A DNA stretch of 64,000 bases from Arctopsyche grandis. Its lineage: Eukaryota; Arthropoda; Insecta; Trichoptera; Hydropsychidae. The notes under the pieces were generated by a model. That model did not search any database. It was not told the DNA's origin and saw only the letters and a list, made by a program, of their open reading frames with translations. Every line of letters begins with the position of its first letter. Position 1 is the stretch's first letter. The translations under genes and the position numbers were made by a program. This document shows positions 49,286-59,772 of the stretch, piece by piece. The DNA is taken from contig NC_135366.1 in the NCBI RefSeq assembly GCF_051622035.1, forward strand, positions 9,517,001-9,581,000, given 5' to 3'.

Positions 49286-49503
49286 ACTACTGGTTTTACC
49301 CGGCTTCGCTCGGGATTGTAATATAAACCGCTTAAACATAACTAATCTAATAGTAAACAATTTATTAAATTTATTTGTAGTTTTATTTTATATAAATTTA
49401 TTTGAATATTCATTTGTTTTTTTTTTTATTAAATTTAACGTCACGGATTCTACGAACCAAACCATACATACAATGTCTCTTTCGAAATTGTATATTACAT
49501 AGA
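49286..49503 (-). mobile_element. Helitron-like short element, copy 4
   Basis: On the minus strand it starts TCTATGTAATATACAATTTC and ends CCGAGCGAAGCCGGGTAAAA then CCAGTAG. Full-length member of the family at 37.7 and 59.4 kb. Confidence 0.65.
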
Positions 49504-49504
49504 T

Positions 49505-51550
49505 GCTGAATATTTCCGTACATCAAAGTTAAAAGCCTCTATTACACATATTATACGTAATAAGTACGTTGAATTGTATCATGATATTTCTCCTGCTTCC
49601 TGCTTCGGCAGGACATACATACATATGTATATCTGCTATACATACTTTAATAATTAAGATAAGTACTTATTATTACTTTCTACGTAAATGATACGCAATA
49701 TGAATTGAAATGTAGATAAAAGTTATTGACATAATTGATTAAAGTTATTAGATTTATAGCTTACAAAATATTAAATATAATTTTCAAATTAAATATGTAT
49801 ATTAGTATATCATATCAATAACGAGGGAGTGTTTCTCGTAGCCATACAAATAAAAAAGATATCAATAATAGATTTTAAATAAAATAAAAATGAATTTATA
49901 AATAAATAAATGTTTATAATAATATGAACTTTAATCATTAATTTAAATAAAAATTTAAATAACTATAAAAATTCTGATCTAATTTGAGAAAAACTTTTAA
50001 ACAATTTGACGAACTTTAACAAGCGTGAAGTTATATTTATTGTAAAAATATTTTGTGTGATTTTCTTGTAATAAGCATTAAAATATATTTAAAATAAATC
50101 TAAAAATATAAAAAAAACTATTTTGATTCTGTAAAATTAATAGAAAAATATTCAGAAAACATAAATCTGCACATAGACATCTCTCGACAACATGAAAAAG
50201 TTAAAGCAAATCTCACTTTTTTTTTAATATGGTTTGGATCTTTGCTACAACTTTTTAAACTTTTATATAGATGTCGATTTATTCATAGAGTTTAAAAATA
50301 CCAAATAAAATATATATACATATATGTATATTAATTAGTAAAAAATTATGTATTGCATTATATACAAATAAAATAACATAAAAGCAAAATTCAGTTAATT
50401 ATTTTTAAAAATATTTTAAAAATAATTTAAAAATAATTTAAAAAATCATGAAATATGCCATCGCCGTCATATTTGTCGTGAGATTTTCAAACTAAGATTA
50501 GTACGCCAACGTTGCCGCGCTGCCATACAAAAATACGCATTCACGTTTATTTTCGTCATAATGCGCTAGCGCAATTTATTGTCAGCGCTTGAAGGTCAAC
50601 TGTGTTTATAAAAAGCGCGCTTCCCGATCTCTGCGAAACTTTTTCTGGCAAACTCGTGACCCAGTTCAGCGCTCTACAATCACAACAAACTGACCGCACA
50701 CGTCTTCCCACATTTCTCGCATAACAACAGGAAGCCATCAAGAGAGAAAATCCATAACACAAACAAACATACAACAATAACAAATTACCATAATATTAAT
50801 GCGGTGCCACTAATCATTTTCAAAACATCTATTTTCGATATCTTCAAGTGCAACAAAAATATTTACATTATAAATTATAGCATCTAAATATTAGTTTCAT
50901 TTGAAACTATTTACTCAACATTTATCCATTTTAATCTACTTTAAATTAGAACATTTATTTTCCAATCTTAATTATTCTCTGTTTTTACTTTTTTTACTTT
51001 TTTTTCCTTATGGTGTAATTATAGATTTTCTATAGTACTTAAACATTGCACACATGTACGTAGATGTATTTATCTTTCAATCCCTTTTAATCTTACAAAT
51101 ATTTCTTGCAGTCAAGCAAAACACACGAGACGCCATTTTGAATGTCATAACCTCAATTTGCCATTATATGAGTCTCAACCAAATGCTACAATACAAAACC
51201 TACATATAGTATTAATTCATGCGTTTTGATCCAACAGCTTTCGATTGCAACTTATATGCTTCAAGTACATACATATATGTGTATATTTACAGCCTCTCGA
51301 GTACTTTAATACCATATATACTTACACATCCCGTGTGCTTTAACGCTTTTAAATTAAATATTGAAATGAAAGTTCATGCTATGAATTAATTATAAAATTT
51401 TATATTTTATAATATGCAATTGTATGCTTTGGCGAGTAACTAGCATAAGTAAATGCAGACACCGATCTAAATATTATTTCTTCACATATTTGGTGTCGAT
51501 TTGGCATTATATATTGGCACGGTTAACACCGTGCACACATTTACATAATA
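49505..51550. other. No gene recognised
   Basis: Very AT-rich, except for a short CpG-containing piece at 50.46-50.72 kb with no defined exon. The minus frame at 50556-50783 is not recognised. Confidence 0.45.
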
Positions 51551-51554
51551 TTAA

Positions 51555-51820
51555 GGTAGGAGCAGTGGTGTCACCCCAATGGTTTCCATAGTTTTCCGGA
51601 AACCCATTGTTAACAATCAAAAGTTTCCGGAAACTCGTTATTTATTCTAAAAATTCATATAATTTTTGTTAAAAATTTTACAAATCTAGAAAATTTAATG
51701 ATCTTTCATGTAATAGGGCTTCGGACGAAAAAAAATGTATATACAAACATGTATACTTTTTTTTTCAAAAAAATTGGAAACTCGTTGTTCCACAATTGGG
51801 GTGACACCACTGGGTAGGAC
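51555..51820. mobile_element. hAT-like MITE
   Basis: The 250-bp element (51563-51812) has perfect 18-bp terminal inverted repeats, CAGTGGTGTCACCCCAAT and ATTGGGGTGACACCACTG. It is flanked by an 8-bp direct repeat with one mismatch: GGTAGGAG at 51555 and GGTAGGAC at 51813. GTTTCCGGAAAC-like palindromic motifs lie inside. Both features fit hAT. Non-coding. Confidence 0.85.
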
Positions 51821-52014
51821 CTACTAATATTATTTCTTTACGTAAAATGAAATACCAAGGAAAGGTATCCTGGAAAGCACCCAAAAATTGTGAAATTAAT
51901 TTCATGAACACCTTCAACGACTTTTAAGTAGAAAATTAATCAAGTATCTAATTCACTAGAGAGTCAAACAATTATTAAAATAAGTTAATGTTTTATCGTA
52001 TACGTTTGTAATGA

Positions 52015-52450
52015 GGAGGAAATAAAGAGACGTTTAAAATTAGGATGGAGTGCATTTGAACGAATGAATGCAGTTTTTAAATCAAAAATACCACTTTGCC
52101 TGAAGAAAAAGATCTTCGATCAATGTGTTTTACCAGAGATGACGTATGTATGTATGTGAAACTTGGACATTGAACGCCAAGTTGCTATACAAAATCCAAT
52201 GCACTCAAATAAGTATGACGAGGATATAGTAGAGTGGAGAGATTGAAATGGCAATGGGTGGGCCACGTGGCTAGAAGAATGGATGAAAAGTGGACAAAAG
52301 AAGTGCTAGAATGGTACCCGTTAGAATTTAAACGGGTAAAAGGAAGACCGCAGGGAAAATGTATATGAGAGTTGGGCAAAAAGAGACGTGTTAGAGAGGC
52401 CTTCATCCAGCAGTGGATGTTGAATAGCTGTAGATGATGATGATGATGAT
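52015..52450 (+). pseudogene. RTE-like LINE 3' end remnant
   Basis: Translated pieces include EIKRRLKLGWSAFERMNAVF, SKIPLCLKKKIFDQCVLP, CETWTLNAKLLYKIQ and LKWQWVGHVARRMDEKWT, in the order seen in insect RTE-type reverse transcriptase C-termini. A GGCCTTCATCCAGCAGTGG end and a (GAT)n tail follow. Frameshifts and a deletion after KIQ show it is inactive. Confidence 0.85.
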
Positions 52451-53424
52451 GACGTTAATACTAAGTTCGAGAGGTACTTAGCAGATGAAATGTTATCCAC
52501 ACGAGTCCGATTATGAACGTAACCGTCAATATAAAATCGTTGTTAAAAGCCGACACCTACATACATTGTATACTGAGAGCTATAAGTGAATTAAATTTAC
52601 TAAAATCCGTCTCAATAGTATGTATGTAAGTATATCAGCCAACTAACGAGTCTACAAATAACCTGTAAAATTTCAATTTCCGAAAATTTCCCACTTAAAT
52701 AAAACAGGCAATGTCGCTGGTTTTGAATCTCCTTAGTAAACATTTTTTTGCACTGACAAGTTCATGAGTGAAATTGCAGGCATACTAGAAACGTGAGAAC
52801 GTTGGACTCACCTACTAGCTGATATTACAGCATATATTATATTTACATGCAAATAACATTTGAAATTTTACACATATGTATGCATATATAACTGAAATAT
52901 TTATGTATATATTTAATATGTATGTATAGTGATGGTTAAAGTCCGATTTTTAAAAACGTACGATTACGCTTTGGCTCCACATAAATGACTAAATTTAGTT
53001 CACTTTTATGGACCCCCCCCCCCCCCTACTTATCCTTTTCGTCAAATATTAATCGTCACTTTTTATTCACGCCCAATAGCGTACCCAGATTTCAAATTTG
53101 AGTAATTGGGAGGGAGTCGGGTTTCAAGAGATACAAATATTTGTATACCAAATCACTTCCATACGATATGAGATCAAAAATAATGAATTTCTCCTGCACA
53201 AAACCACACTGCTTCCCATGCAATCCTTTTATTTATTTTAACTTTAGCTTTAAGCTAATATTTATATGACTACACACATTTAGCAGAATTTACCTTCCAC
53301 AGAGGTGTCTCTTTACACCCGGCAAGAATGCACCAATGGTATTAGAACCTCTAATGCATTCAGGCAGGGTTATTAACTAGTATTATAACTTTGGACATCA
53401 CAATTTATTATGTGGTTATCACTA

Positions 53425-53762
53425 AAAACAATTTATACCCATGTATATTATCCTGAAAAAACTACAGTCCAGAAATAACATTCCGTTATCATAAACATTA
53501 CTAAGAAACTAATCAGTAGACTGTAGATTACATATATTACAGAATCACAAATAGCCATACTAACACAATTGTGGAGGGACTCAGCGATTAAGACAAGATG
53601 TCTATACCCTTCAGGTATAAACACAGATTACCTAAGCACAAACTGCTTTAGATCGTCGATTTTAGAGAGAGCAATAGGTATGAACATTTATAAGAATTGT
53701 AAATAGGTTTTTTTCATATTATGCTGTACATTAACATTAAAATAAGATAGTATTATAAAGGA
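53425..53762 (+). pseudogene. Jockey LINE 3' end, degraded copy
   Basis: It shares the TGTCTATACCCTTCAGGTAT and AACACAGATTACCTAA segments and the following 3' UTR with the copies at 7.0 and 35.7 kb. The frame is broken by substitutions and indels. Confidence 0.75.
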
Positions 53763-53842
53763 AATACATAATTGAACTTTATTTTAATAATATTCACTCG
53801 GTACACCTCGTGGCGTCACAAGGTAATGAAATATACAGGACG

Positions 53843-54036
53843 GATTATTCCGCAAATTACGATCGCGCGCATGACAATCGTTGCCACAAAAATCGCGAAT
53901 ACGGAATATTTGGCACTCAAGTTCTCGTTAGCACAATATTTCGCGTGGGAAACTTTCAATTGGAGTTTTTGAGTGCCAGATGTTCCGTGATCGAGATTTT
54001 AGTGACTATCTTTAGAACGATTTTGGCGGAATAATC
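53843..54036. mobile_element. Foldback element, family G, copy 1
   Basis: Terminal inverted repeat GATTATTCCGC / GCGGAATAATC. Internally TTTGGCACTCAAG and TTTTTGAGTGCCAGA pair as well. The segments ATATTTGGCACTC and GTGCCAGATGTTCCGT recur in variant form at 56.5 kb. Non-coding. Confidence 0.6.
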
Positions 54037-54611
54037 ACTGAACCGAAAAATACACATATAATACGTACTACAAATTTCAAATTAATTTATGCGCAGCAGA
54101 AACAACTCGTCTATCTGGTGATATGATCGTTTACCTGAATTTCGTAGAAATATCTTCAGCACAATGCAAAAAAACAAATGAATGGGCATTCTAACTCAAG
54201 AGTGGCTAGAGGTGCCATTATTATCATAACTAGAAGCTTAAAGATAACTAGAGAAGTGCGGTTTTAATACATTGACCGTTTTCATTCTGAACTACAGATC
54301 AGATCAAGGAGTAACAGCCATGTTTCGGACTATCCAAGCCAAGAGTCTCAAATTTGGCCGAATAAACAATGATTTTGTCACAAAAAATAATTTTAGTACA
54401 AAAGTACAAATATGTATGGTTAAAAAATATTGACGACTTTGTGTGATTTGGTGATTTTAAAAAGTAAATTAAATCATTGCAGTGGCAATATATAATATTT
54501 ATTTAATGGTGGAATAATTGATTTAATCTCGAAAACATTTAACTGAAGTTGCATAATTTGTTTTTCATGTAACATATTTTTTATGAGTAAAGATTGGCGG
54601 TCGAGTTACTG

Positions 54612-55035
54612 CCATAAAATAACAATAGACCTCTCCGATGTCCGAGAAAGCAGGAGAGCAAAAAAAATGGTTGACCATAGAAATAATTGACAATAGTGAA
54701 ATATTTTTTTAGTCGTCAAGCATCTTGTCCGCCAGTCCTTAGTCATGAATAGAGGTAGGACCGGAAGCGCGCCGTCTATTGTTCCATTATTGTAAATGCT
54801 TTGTAAAAAAGGTTCGGCAAACCTTTAACAATGCATTTACAACATGTGAACAATGACCAGCGCGCTCTGGGTCCACTCTTTAGTCATGAATGAGTAGTCT
54901 TAAGCGTTCGATGGATGCTTTTCAAATATCAATAGGCCACTCCATTAGCTCCATTGTTCCAAGCAAGAGAGCAAAAAATCATGGTTTTTCTGAGAAATTG
55001 TTAATATTGAACCATTTATTCGTGCATCCATCATA
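54612..55035. repeat. Dispersed repeat B (two copies) flanking a family T element
   Basis: Repeat B is seen at about 54612-54745 and 54925-55035, in the same order of blocks as at 29.3 kb. Between them, about 54755-54885, lies an inverted diverged copy of the family T foldback (GGTTCGGCAAACCTTTAAC, CAATGCATTTACAAC). This suggests family T inserted near or within a repeat B pair. Confidence 0.5.
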
Positions 55036-55044
55036 CGTCTTTCG

Positions 55045-55810
55045 TACATTATGAATACCTTTTATAAATACCAAAAATAAAAATTATAAATAGAAAATGA
55101 TCAATAGATCAATAACTATTATAATAGACTCAGGGCCGCGCCTAACATATGTGCAAATCTGTGAAACGCACACAGGCGAATGAAATATAAAGGCGGCCGA
55201 AAGAAATGAGATTCAAAAAAATTATATTCCTTAATAATTAAAAATACGAAACAAGACATCGTATTAAAATGCATTTAGGTTTTCTTGTTGTATACTTGTG
55301 TATTGCTGTTGCAAGTTCCAATTCGGGGAAATAACGGGATAGCAGGTATAGCTTCGGCCCGCATAGAGCTAGGTCTTTTATGTTTTATTATCTTTGCAAC
55401 TGCCACATGCATTTATTCAAGGCTGTTGAGTATTGGTTGGTCATCGAAAGAACAATGTCCAAGATGTGGAATTGAAGGTAAAAACACTATATTTTCATGA
55501 ATGAACTTGAAAACATTAAGTTTCTCTGGTCTTGTTCAAATCAAGCTAAACGTTTTGGTTTTCTGTCTGTTTTTCTGATTAATTTTTATTGTGATTAAAA
55601 TTCTCAATATCATTTCTCATACAATATGTATCACAAGGTAAGATTTTTGCACTACTCGCATGCACTTATTTTTTTTTATTAATATGATTTATACAAATGT
55701 TGATACAATTAAAGAGCGGCCGATTTAAGTTTCCACAGGCAGCCGAACTTCTAGGCGCGGCCCTGATTATAGACATAAGATGTATTGTGAAAATTATTTA
55801 ATTTATGCCA
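55045..55810 (+). pseudogene. Jockey 3' UTR split by a hAT-like element
   Basis: ATAGAAAATGATCAATAGAT before 55129 and ATAAGATGTATTGTGAA after 55774 match contiguous sequence in the 36.0-kb Jockey 3' UTR. The intervening DNA is the hAT-like insertion described next. Confidence 0.75.
55122..55774. mobile_element. hAT-like element with possible captured exon
   Basis: The ends TCAGGGCCGCGCCTA (55130) and TAGGCGCGGCCCTGA (to 55766) are perfect 15-bp inverted repeats, flanked by 8-bp direct repeats with one mismatch (TAATAGAC, TTATAGAC). The 637-bp body has no transposase. A 71-codon frame at 55285-55500 contains a hydrophobic segment (ELGLLCFIIFATATCIYS) and a CPRCGIEG motif, and reaches a donor-like AAG followed by GTAAAA at 55478. 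It therefore looks more like a piece of host gene than random DNA. The frame has no family match that I know. Confidence 0.75.
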
Positions 55811-55844
55811 AGTATTTTCACGGAGCGAGGCCAACATCAATATG

Positions 55845-56013
55845 GGGCATAGATAACGTGACCATACGTCCCGTCTTGAACGGGACCGTCCCGTTTATCC
55901 CGTTGTCCCCAAGCATAGCTTCGGGACGTCGAAATGTCCCGTTTGAAAATGTTGACGAAATTTTCAGCGTGGCGGGCTTTCAACAGAAAAGACGTCAGCA
56001 TTCAAAGAGTTAA
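55845..56013 (-). mobile_element. piggyBac-like family 1 end fused to another repeat
   Basis: Read from TTAA at 56010-56013 leftward, the sequence (CTCTTTGAATGCTGACGTC, GAAAGCCCGCCACGCTG) matches the first 75 bp of the 3.8-kb element. At about 55.94 kb it then changes to a different repeat rich in ACGTCCCGT / ACGGGAC motifs. The second repeat looks like the end of another DNA element (GTGACCATACGTCCCGTC), and a related ACGTCCCGTTTTGAAG lies at 58.11 kb. Confidence 0.6.
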
Positions 56014-56484
56014 GCAAATTTGTTTCTCAGAAAAACAAAAGACCACATAAATTATTTATTTTCACGTATTCATTCCTGTTCTTTTCATGAATAAATAAAA
56101 CCATGAGAAAATATGCGTTTTTTTGAATTTTGAATTTTTACTTTTAATTTTTGTGAATTAGTGGACCTCATAAATTTTCATACACCGGGGAGATTTATCA
56201 GATGCAACTATTTATTCCACATCCAAAATTATGCCACAAATTTTAACAAAAATTCAACGTTACTCAAACTTCATAAACTGGGAAATGACTTTAGCCAATT
56301 TGATCTATTTAATATTAGTAAACAAAATTTAATAAAAATGTTACATTATTATTTCTCTAATATGTACAAAGGCTAAATGCATTTTATTTTATTGTTTTCA
56401 TTTCATTTATTTATTAATTTCAGGTATCTTCATTGTTTATAACGGTAATTAGATTATTAGTCACATTGCGATGGTCACACTGAC

Positions 56485-56640
56485 AATTTTTACTATGAAA
56501 ACCGCGAATGCGTAATATTTGGCACTCGAGTTTTCGTTAGTATGATGGACTTTTCGGCTGCCAGATGTTCCGTCATAGAGATTTTAGTGACTTTTGGGGA
56601 AGCGGTTTGTGACCAATGATCACAGAACCGCTTAAAACTC
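56485..56640. mobile_element. Foldback element, family G, copy 2
   Basis: Shares AATATTTGGCACTCGAG, CTGCCAGATGTTCCGT and AGATTTTAGTGAC with the 53.9-kb copy. The termini here are diverged. Confidence 0.5.
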
Positions 56641-56702
56641 CTATTTTTCTATTCCTATATTAATATTGTTTTTACTTTATCTAAGTACGTAGTAATCGAT
56701 GC

Positions 56703-57039
56703 GGTGCAAACGATAGAAAAGCGCCAGACAGACTGAACCACAGATTAACGACACGTGTACTTTATACGTGCGCACTGCTCGCACTTACACTAAGCGAAAT
56801 CTACCGACATACCTACCCTGTATACGTTCTGTGCTTCTGATACTTTAGTTCCGAATTTTGCCTTATTAAACTCGCCAGAAAGATCCAACTCAATTTTAAT
56901 AATTGCATCTGTGCACATCGAAAGGTTACTCGTCATTTGATGTGCAATCTATCATTCGTGAAGTCGAGAATTGCGTTTAAAGCAGCCATCCAATTAATCT
57001 GTGGTTCAATCTGCCTGGCGCTTTTCGATCGTTTCCACC
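56703..57039. mobile_element. Short DNA transposon with about 45-bp inverted ends
   Basis: The left end (GGTGCAAACGATAGAAAAGC, GACTGAACCACAGATTAA) pairs with the right end (TTAATCTGTGGTTCAATC, GCTTTTCGATCGTTTCCACC). The superfamily is undecided, as no clear target duplication was found. Non-coding. Confidence 0.65.
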
Positions 57040-57109
57040 AAACCCAGTAACAATAGATAAAGTTTTGTGATCGTGCGAAAATTCGAACTCAGAATCGATT
57101 GCTGATCAC

Positions 57110-57223
57110 TAGTCACCGGACCCAGAAGGTGCCGTGTGTTGTTCAAAGGTTGTAAATGCATTGTTAAAGGTTTGCCGAACATTTTTTACAAAGGATTTAC
57201 AACAATGGATAGCACTGTGACTA
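57110..57223. mobile_element. Short foldback element, family T, copy 2
   Basis: Nearly identical to 22.57-22.69 kb, with the same TAGTCACCGGACCCAGAAGG start and GCACTGTGACTA end and a short deletion in the ACAACAATGGA region. Confidence 0.7.
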
Positions 57224-57244
57224 TCCTACCTCTACTGATCACGT

Positions 57245-57440
57245 TTTCATGATCTAGAAAAAAATGTGTGTGTGTCCGTGTATTTTGGGGATTTTTGAAC
57301 ACCGTTACTCCTATCGAATTGAAACTTAGTATCGGTTATTGAAATTCTTATCGACATGACGTAATTTTTTTTCAAATTTTTAATTTGACTGGTTTATTAC
57401 TGTTGCATTATGGTTTAATGGTCCTTGCGGTTATATGTAT
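57245..57440 (+). repeat. Possible Helentron-like 5' piece
   Basis: The GTGTGTGTGTCCGTGTATTT, CCGTTACTCCTATCGAATTG and TTATCGACATGACGTAA blocks resemble a class of short dispersed insect elements. Neither terminus was defined. Confidence 0.35.
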
Positions 57441-57477
57441 AAATAAATAAATACACATATGTACATAACTCTATAAG

Positions 57478-58105
57478 TTCGATACTCTAGACGCGTTGCA
57501 CTCTTTTCACGTGATCCTTTCATTACTAATTCCCAAAAATATTTTTATCTGCAGCGCGTTTATCGTATGTTTAACGGAGAGCTGAATGAGGTTGATCTGT
57601 TTGGTATTTCCCTACATCAATTCAGGTCTAACATCAAGAGAATCTTGACCGATTGATTCATTTTGTCTCCTATTCTATTTTTCCAATATTTCCATTATTT
57701 TTATACTTTAGTTTAGTTATGTAATGTGCTATTTAATCATATTATAGCTTTCATTCTTTTCCTTTTCATTTGTTTATTTTGTATTTACCTTTTTCATTTG
57801 TTTTATATTTGTAAATTTCAATTTCTTCTTATATTCTATCTTATAATATTTTCCAAATATTTTAATACTATAGTTTAATTATGCAATGTACTACATATTT
57901 TGTCATGCCTTTATTCTTTACTTTTTAATTTGTTTTCCTTATATTTATCTTTTTCATTTTTGTAAAAATCTATTATTGGACTCGGATGTTACATATATTA
58001 TTTATTTACTTTTTGTTTTTTTTATACCTATCTCTGTACATCCCGTCTGTTGATTTTTCAATTAATAAAATAAAATAAAATAAAAATAAAATAACTAATA
58101 AAAAT
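57478..58105 (+). pseudogene. LINE C-terminal remnant, inverted copy of the 44.6-kb element
   Basis: The frame encodes SRRVALFSRDPFITNSQKYF, VYRMFNGELNEVDLFGIS and FRSNIKRILTD before a stop, almost identical to the minus-strand copy at 45.0-45.2 kb. The 3' UTR likewise matches and ends in (TAAAA)n. It is 5' truncated at about 57478. Confidence 0.85.
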
Positions 58106-58189
58106 TGGTAGACGTCCCGTTTTGAAGAAAAAAAAATGATCACTATGCCCTGCATAGAACAGAGAAATATCAATAGCGCCATTTAATTT

Positions 58190-58419
58190 TTAAACGTTTG
58201 CTCAATAATAAATACATTAAAAACAGAGGCGAAGACACTTATTTTGTACGACGGTGACAATTGTAAATAAGTTGTGGACATGGTCGCGAAAGCGGTCGCT
58301 GGGAGTGGTGTGTGTTGTTGGCGCGCTTGAGTGCCGTCCTGTGGCCGCCATTGATCGGGGGTCGGTCGCCGAAGCGGTCGCTGTCGTCGCTGTGCTGCCG
58401 CTGTCTCACATACGCGCAG
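58190..58419 (+). other. Probable 5' untranslated exon of the 60-kb gene
   Basis: CpG-rich DNA from about 58265 ends in a good splice donor, CGCGCAG followed by GTAACG (GT at 58420). The next plausible acceptor downstream on the same strand is TTATTTTCCAG at 60133, directly before the gene's ATG, giving an intron of about 1.7 kb. The frame that would join in phase has no ATG, so this exon is best read as untranslated. The left (transcription start) edge is a guess. Splicing is inferred, not shown. Confidence 0.45.
58280..58330 (+). CDS. Possible upstream ORF (16 codons)
   Basis: ATG at 58280 opens MVAKAVAGSGVCCWRA and stops at TGA 58328-58330, inside the presumed 5' untranslated exon. If the exon is transcribed as proposed, this small frame would be met by scanning ribosomes before the main start and could lower its translation. 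The ATG context (GGACATGG) is reasonable. Confidence 0.25.
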   Translation: MVAKAVAGSGVCCWRA

Positions 58420-58529
58420 GTAACGAAACCCGCTAACGCTACAAACGACTATCAAACCGATGCAACGACCGAAGGGCCCTTCTCCCCCTCCCCTCCCCCC
58501 CCATACATGTACAGAAAGCTATAGAAGAA

Positions 58530-58810
58530 AGTGGTCTTCCCAGCGGACGCGTCGTCCTCCCCTCCCCTCCCCTCCCCCTCCTGCCGAGCGACACCGCGGA
58601 ATCAATGTCGGCCAGCCGCGTACACTTTTCGCTATGTGTACGTCGAAAACTCAAGTGTCGAGACAAGTGAGCGAAATGGCGTTGTTAATTTATTCTCAAG
58701 CCAGAGAGAGATGCGCTTCTGCGCCGGCCGTCTTGAAATTCGCGTTCGACGAATCGCCGAAAGTCGCGCGACGATTCGACCTTTTCGTACCCTCGATGCG
58801 GCCCGTTACA
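58530..58810. promoter_or_regulatory. CpG-rich block with C-rich CCCCTCCCCT repeats
   Basis: CCCCTCCCCTCCCCTCCCC at about 58.56 kb is followed by CpG-rich sequence with several TCGCG and CGACGA motifs. Lying within the presumed first intron, it could be an alternative promoter or an intronic regulatory element. Confidence 0.35.
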
Positions 58811-58870
58811 AAAAATAAGCGGACTAAACCCACGCGATTCCGATTTAGCTATTTTTATGGCGTTGTGTAA
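58676..58870 (+). CDS. Candidate 64-codon ORF
   Basis: GCGAAATGGC gives an ATG in good context. The frame reads MALLIYSQARERCASAPAVL, then FAFDESPKVARRFDLFV, and ends YFYGVV before TAA at 58868-58870. It sits inside the presumed first intron of the gene, right after CpG-rich DNA, so it might belong to an alternative first exon. The peptide is basic and not recognised. CpG-rich composition lowers stop frequency, so chance is likely. Confidence 0.15.
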   Translation: MALLIYSQARERCASAPAVLKFAFDESPKVARRFDLFVPSMRPVTKNKRTKPTRFRFSYFYGVV

Positions 58871-59415
58871 ACACGCGTCCAACTAATTGGGGCAAAAAAA
58901 ACAAATTGAATTTTTTTCTATATAAAAACCTCTCAATATGCATAAAATTACGTGTCATTAATTTTTGACTGAAAATAAAATCCAGTTCAAAATTTTTCAA
59001 TATATGTACCAACTAATAAATGTCAAAATTATTTAAATTTAAAATTAAAAAAAATGAATATACATATATATTAACAATAACAAATATTGAATGCATCAGT
59101 CAACATTTAAATTTATTTAAAATACTTAAAATAAGTTATTTTTTTAAATCTAGGCAAAATGGGTCAATATTCAAAACTTTAAGTGGTACGGTTGTATTGC
59201 ATTATCATTGATTAGATTAGCAACATGCAAACGAAAATATTCACAATGTTGCCAAATCTTCTACGAGAAGTGTGTAAAAAAAACAACTGTTTTTTTTTTT
59301 ACTTCATTTAGTATTAGATGGTAAAATGACTTTTTTTTTTCAAAATTTATCGCTTCAAATCAACTCGAAGCAAATAAAAAAAAAATGATGAAATTTTCTA
59401 TACTTATACATATCT

Positions 59416-59586
59416 TCTAATACATAATTTCGAAAGAGACTTTGTATGTTACTATTGTTGGTTCGTAGAAAAACAAATGAATATTCAAATAAATAAAATG
59501 AAACTATTCAAATAAATTTAATAAAATGTTTACTATTTAAGCGGTTTATATTACAAATACTGAGCGAAGCCAGGTAAAACCACTAG
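59416..59586 (+). mobile_element. Helitron-like short element, copy 5
   Basis: It starts TCTAATACATAATTTCGAAA and ends GAGCGAAGCCAGGTAAAACC then ACTAG followed by T. The next copy follows immediately, head to tail. Confidence 0.7.
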
Positions 59587-59772
59587 TAAGATATAATTTC
59601 GAAAAAGACTTTGTATGTATGTACGGTTTGGTTCTTAGAATCCGTGATGTTAAATTTTATAAAAAAAACAAATGAATATTCAAATAAATTTAATAAAATG
59701 TTTACTATTAGATTATTCATGTTTAAGCAGTCTATGTTACAAATACCGAGTGATGCCGGGTAAAACCACTAA
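59587..59772 (+). mobile_element. Helitron-like short element, copy 6
   Basis: It starts TAAGATATAATTTCGAAA directly at the CTAG/T end of copy 5 and ends GGGTAAAACCACTAA. Tandem placement at the preferred A/T target is typical of Helitron-like insertion. Confidence 0.65.

Noticed and set aside
55845..58150. One large element bounded by ACGTCCCGT-type motifs at both ends
   Set aside because: The motifs at 55.86 and 58.11 kb are alike, but the ends do not pair cleanly and unrelated elements lie between. No target duplication is visible.
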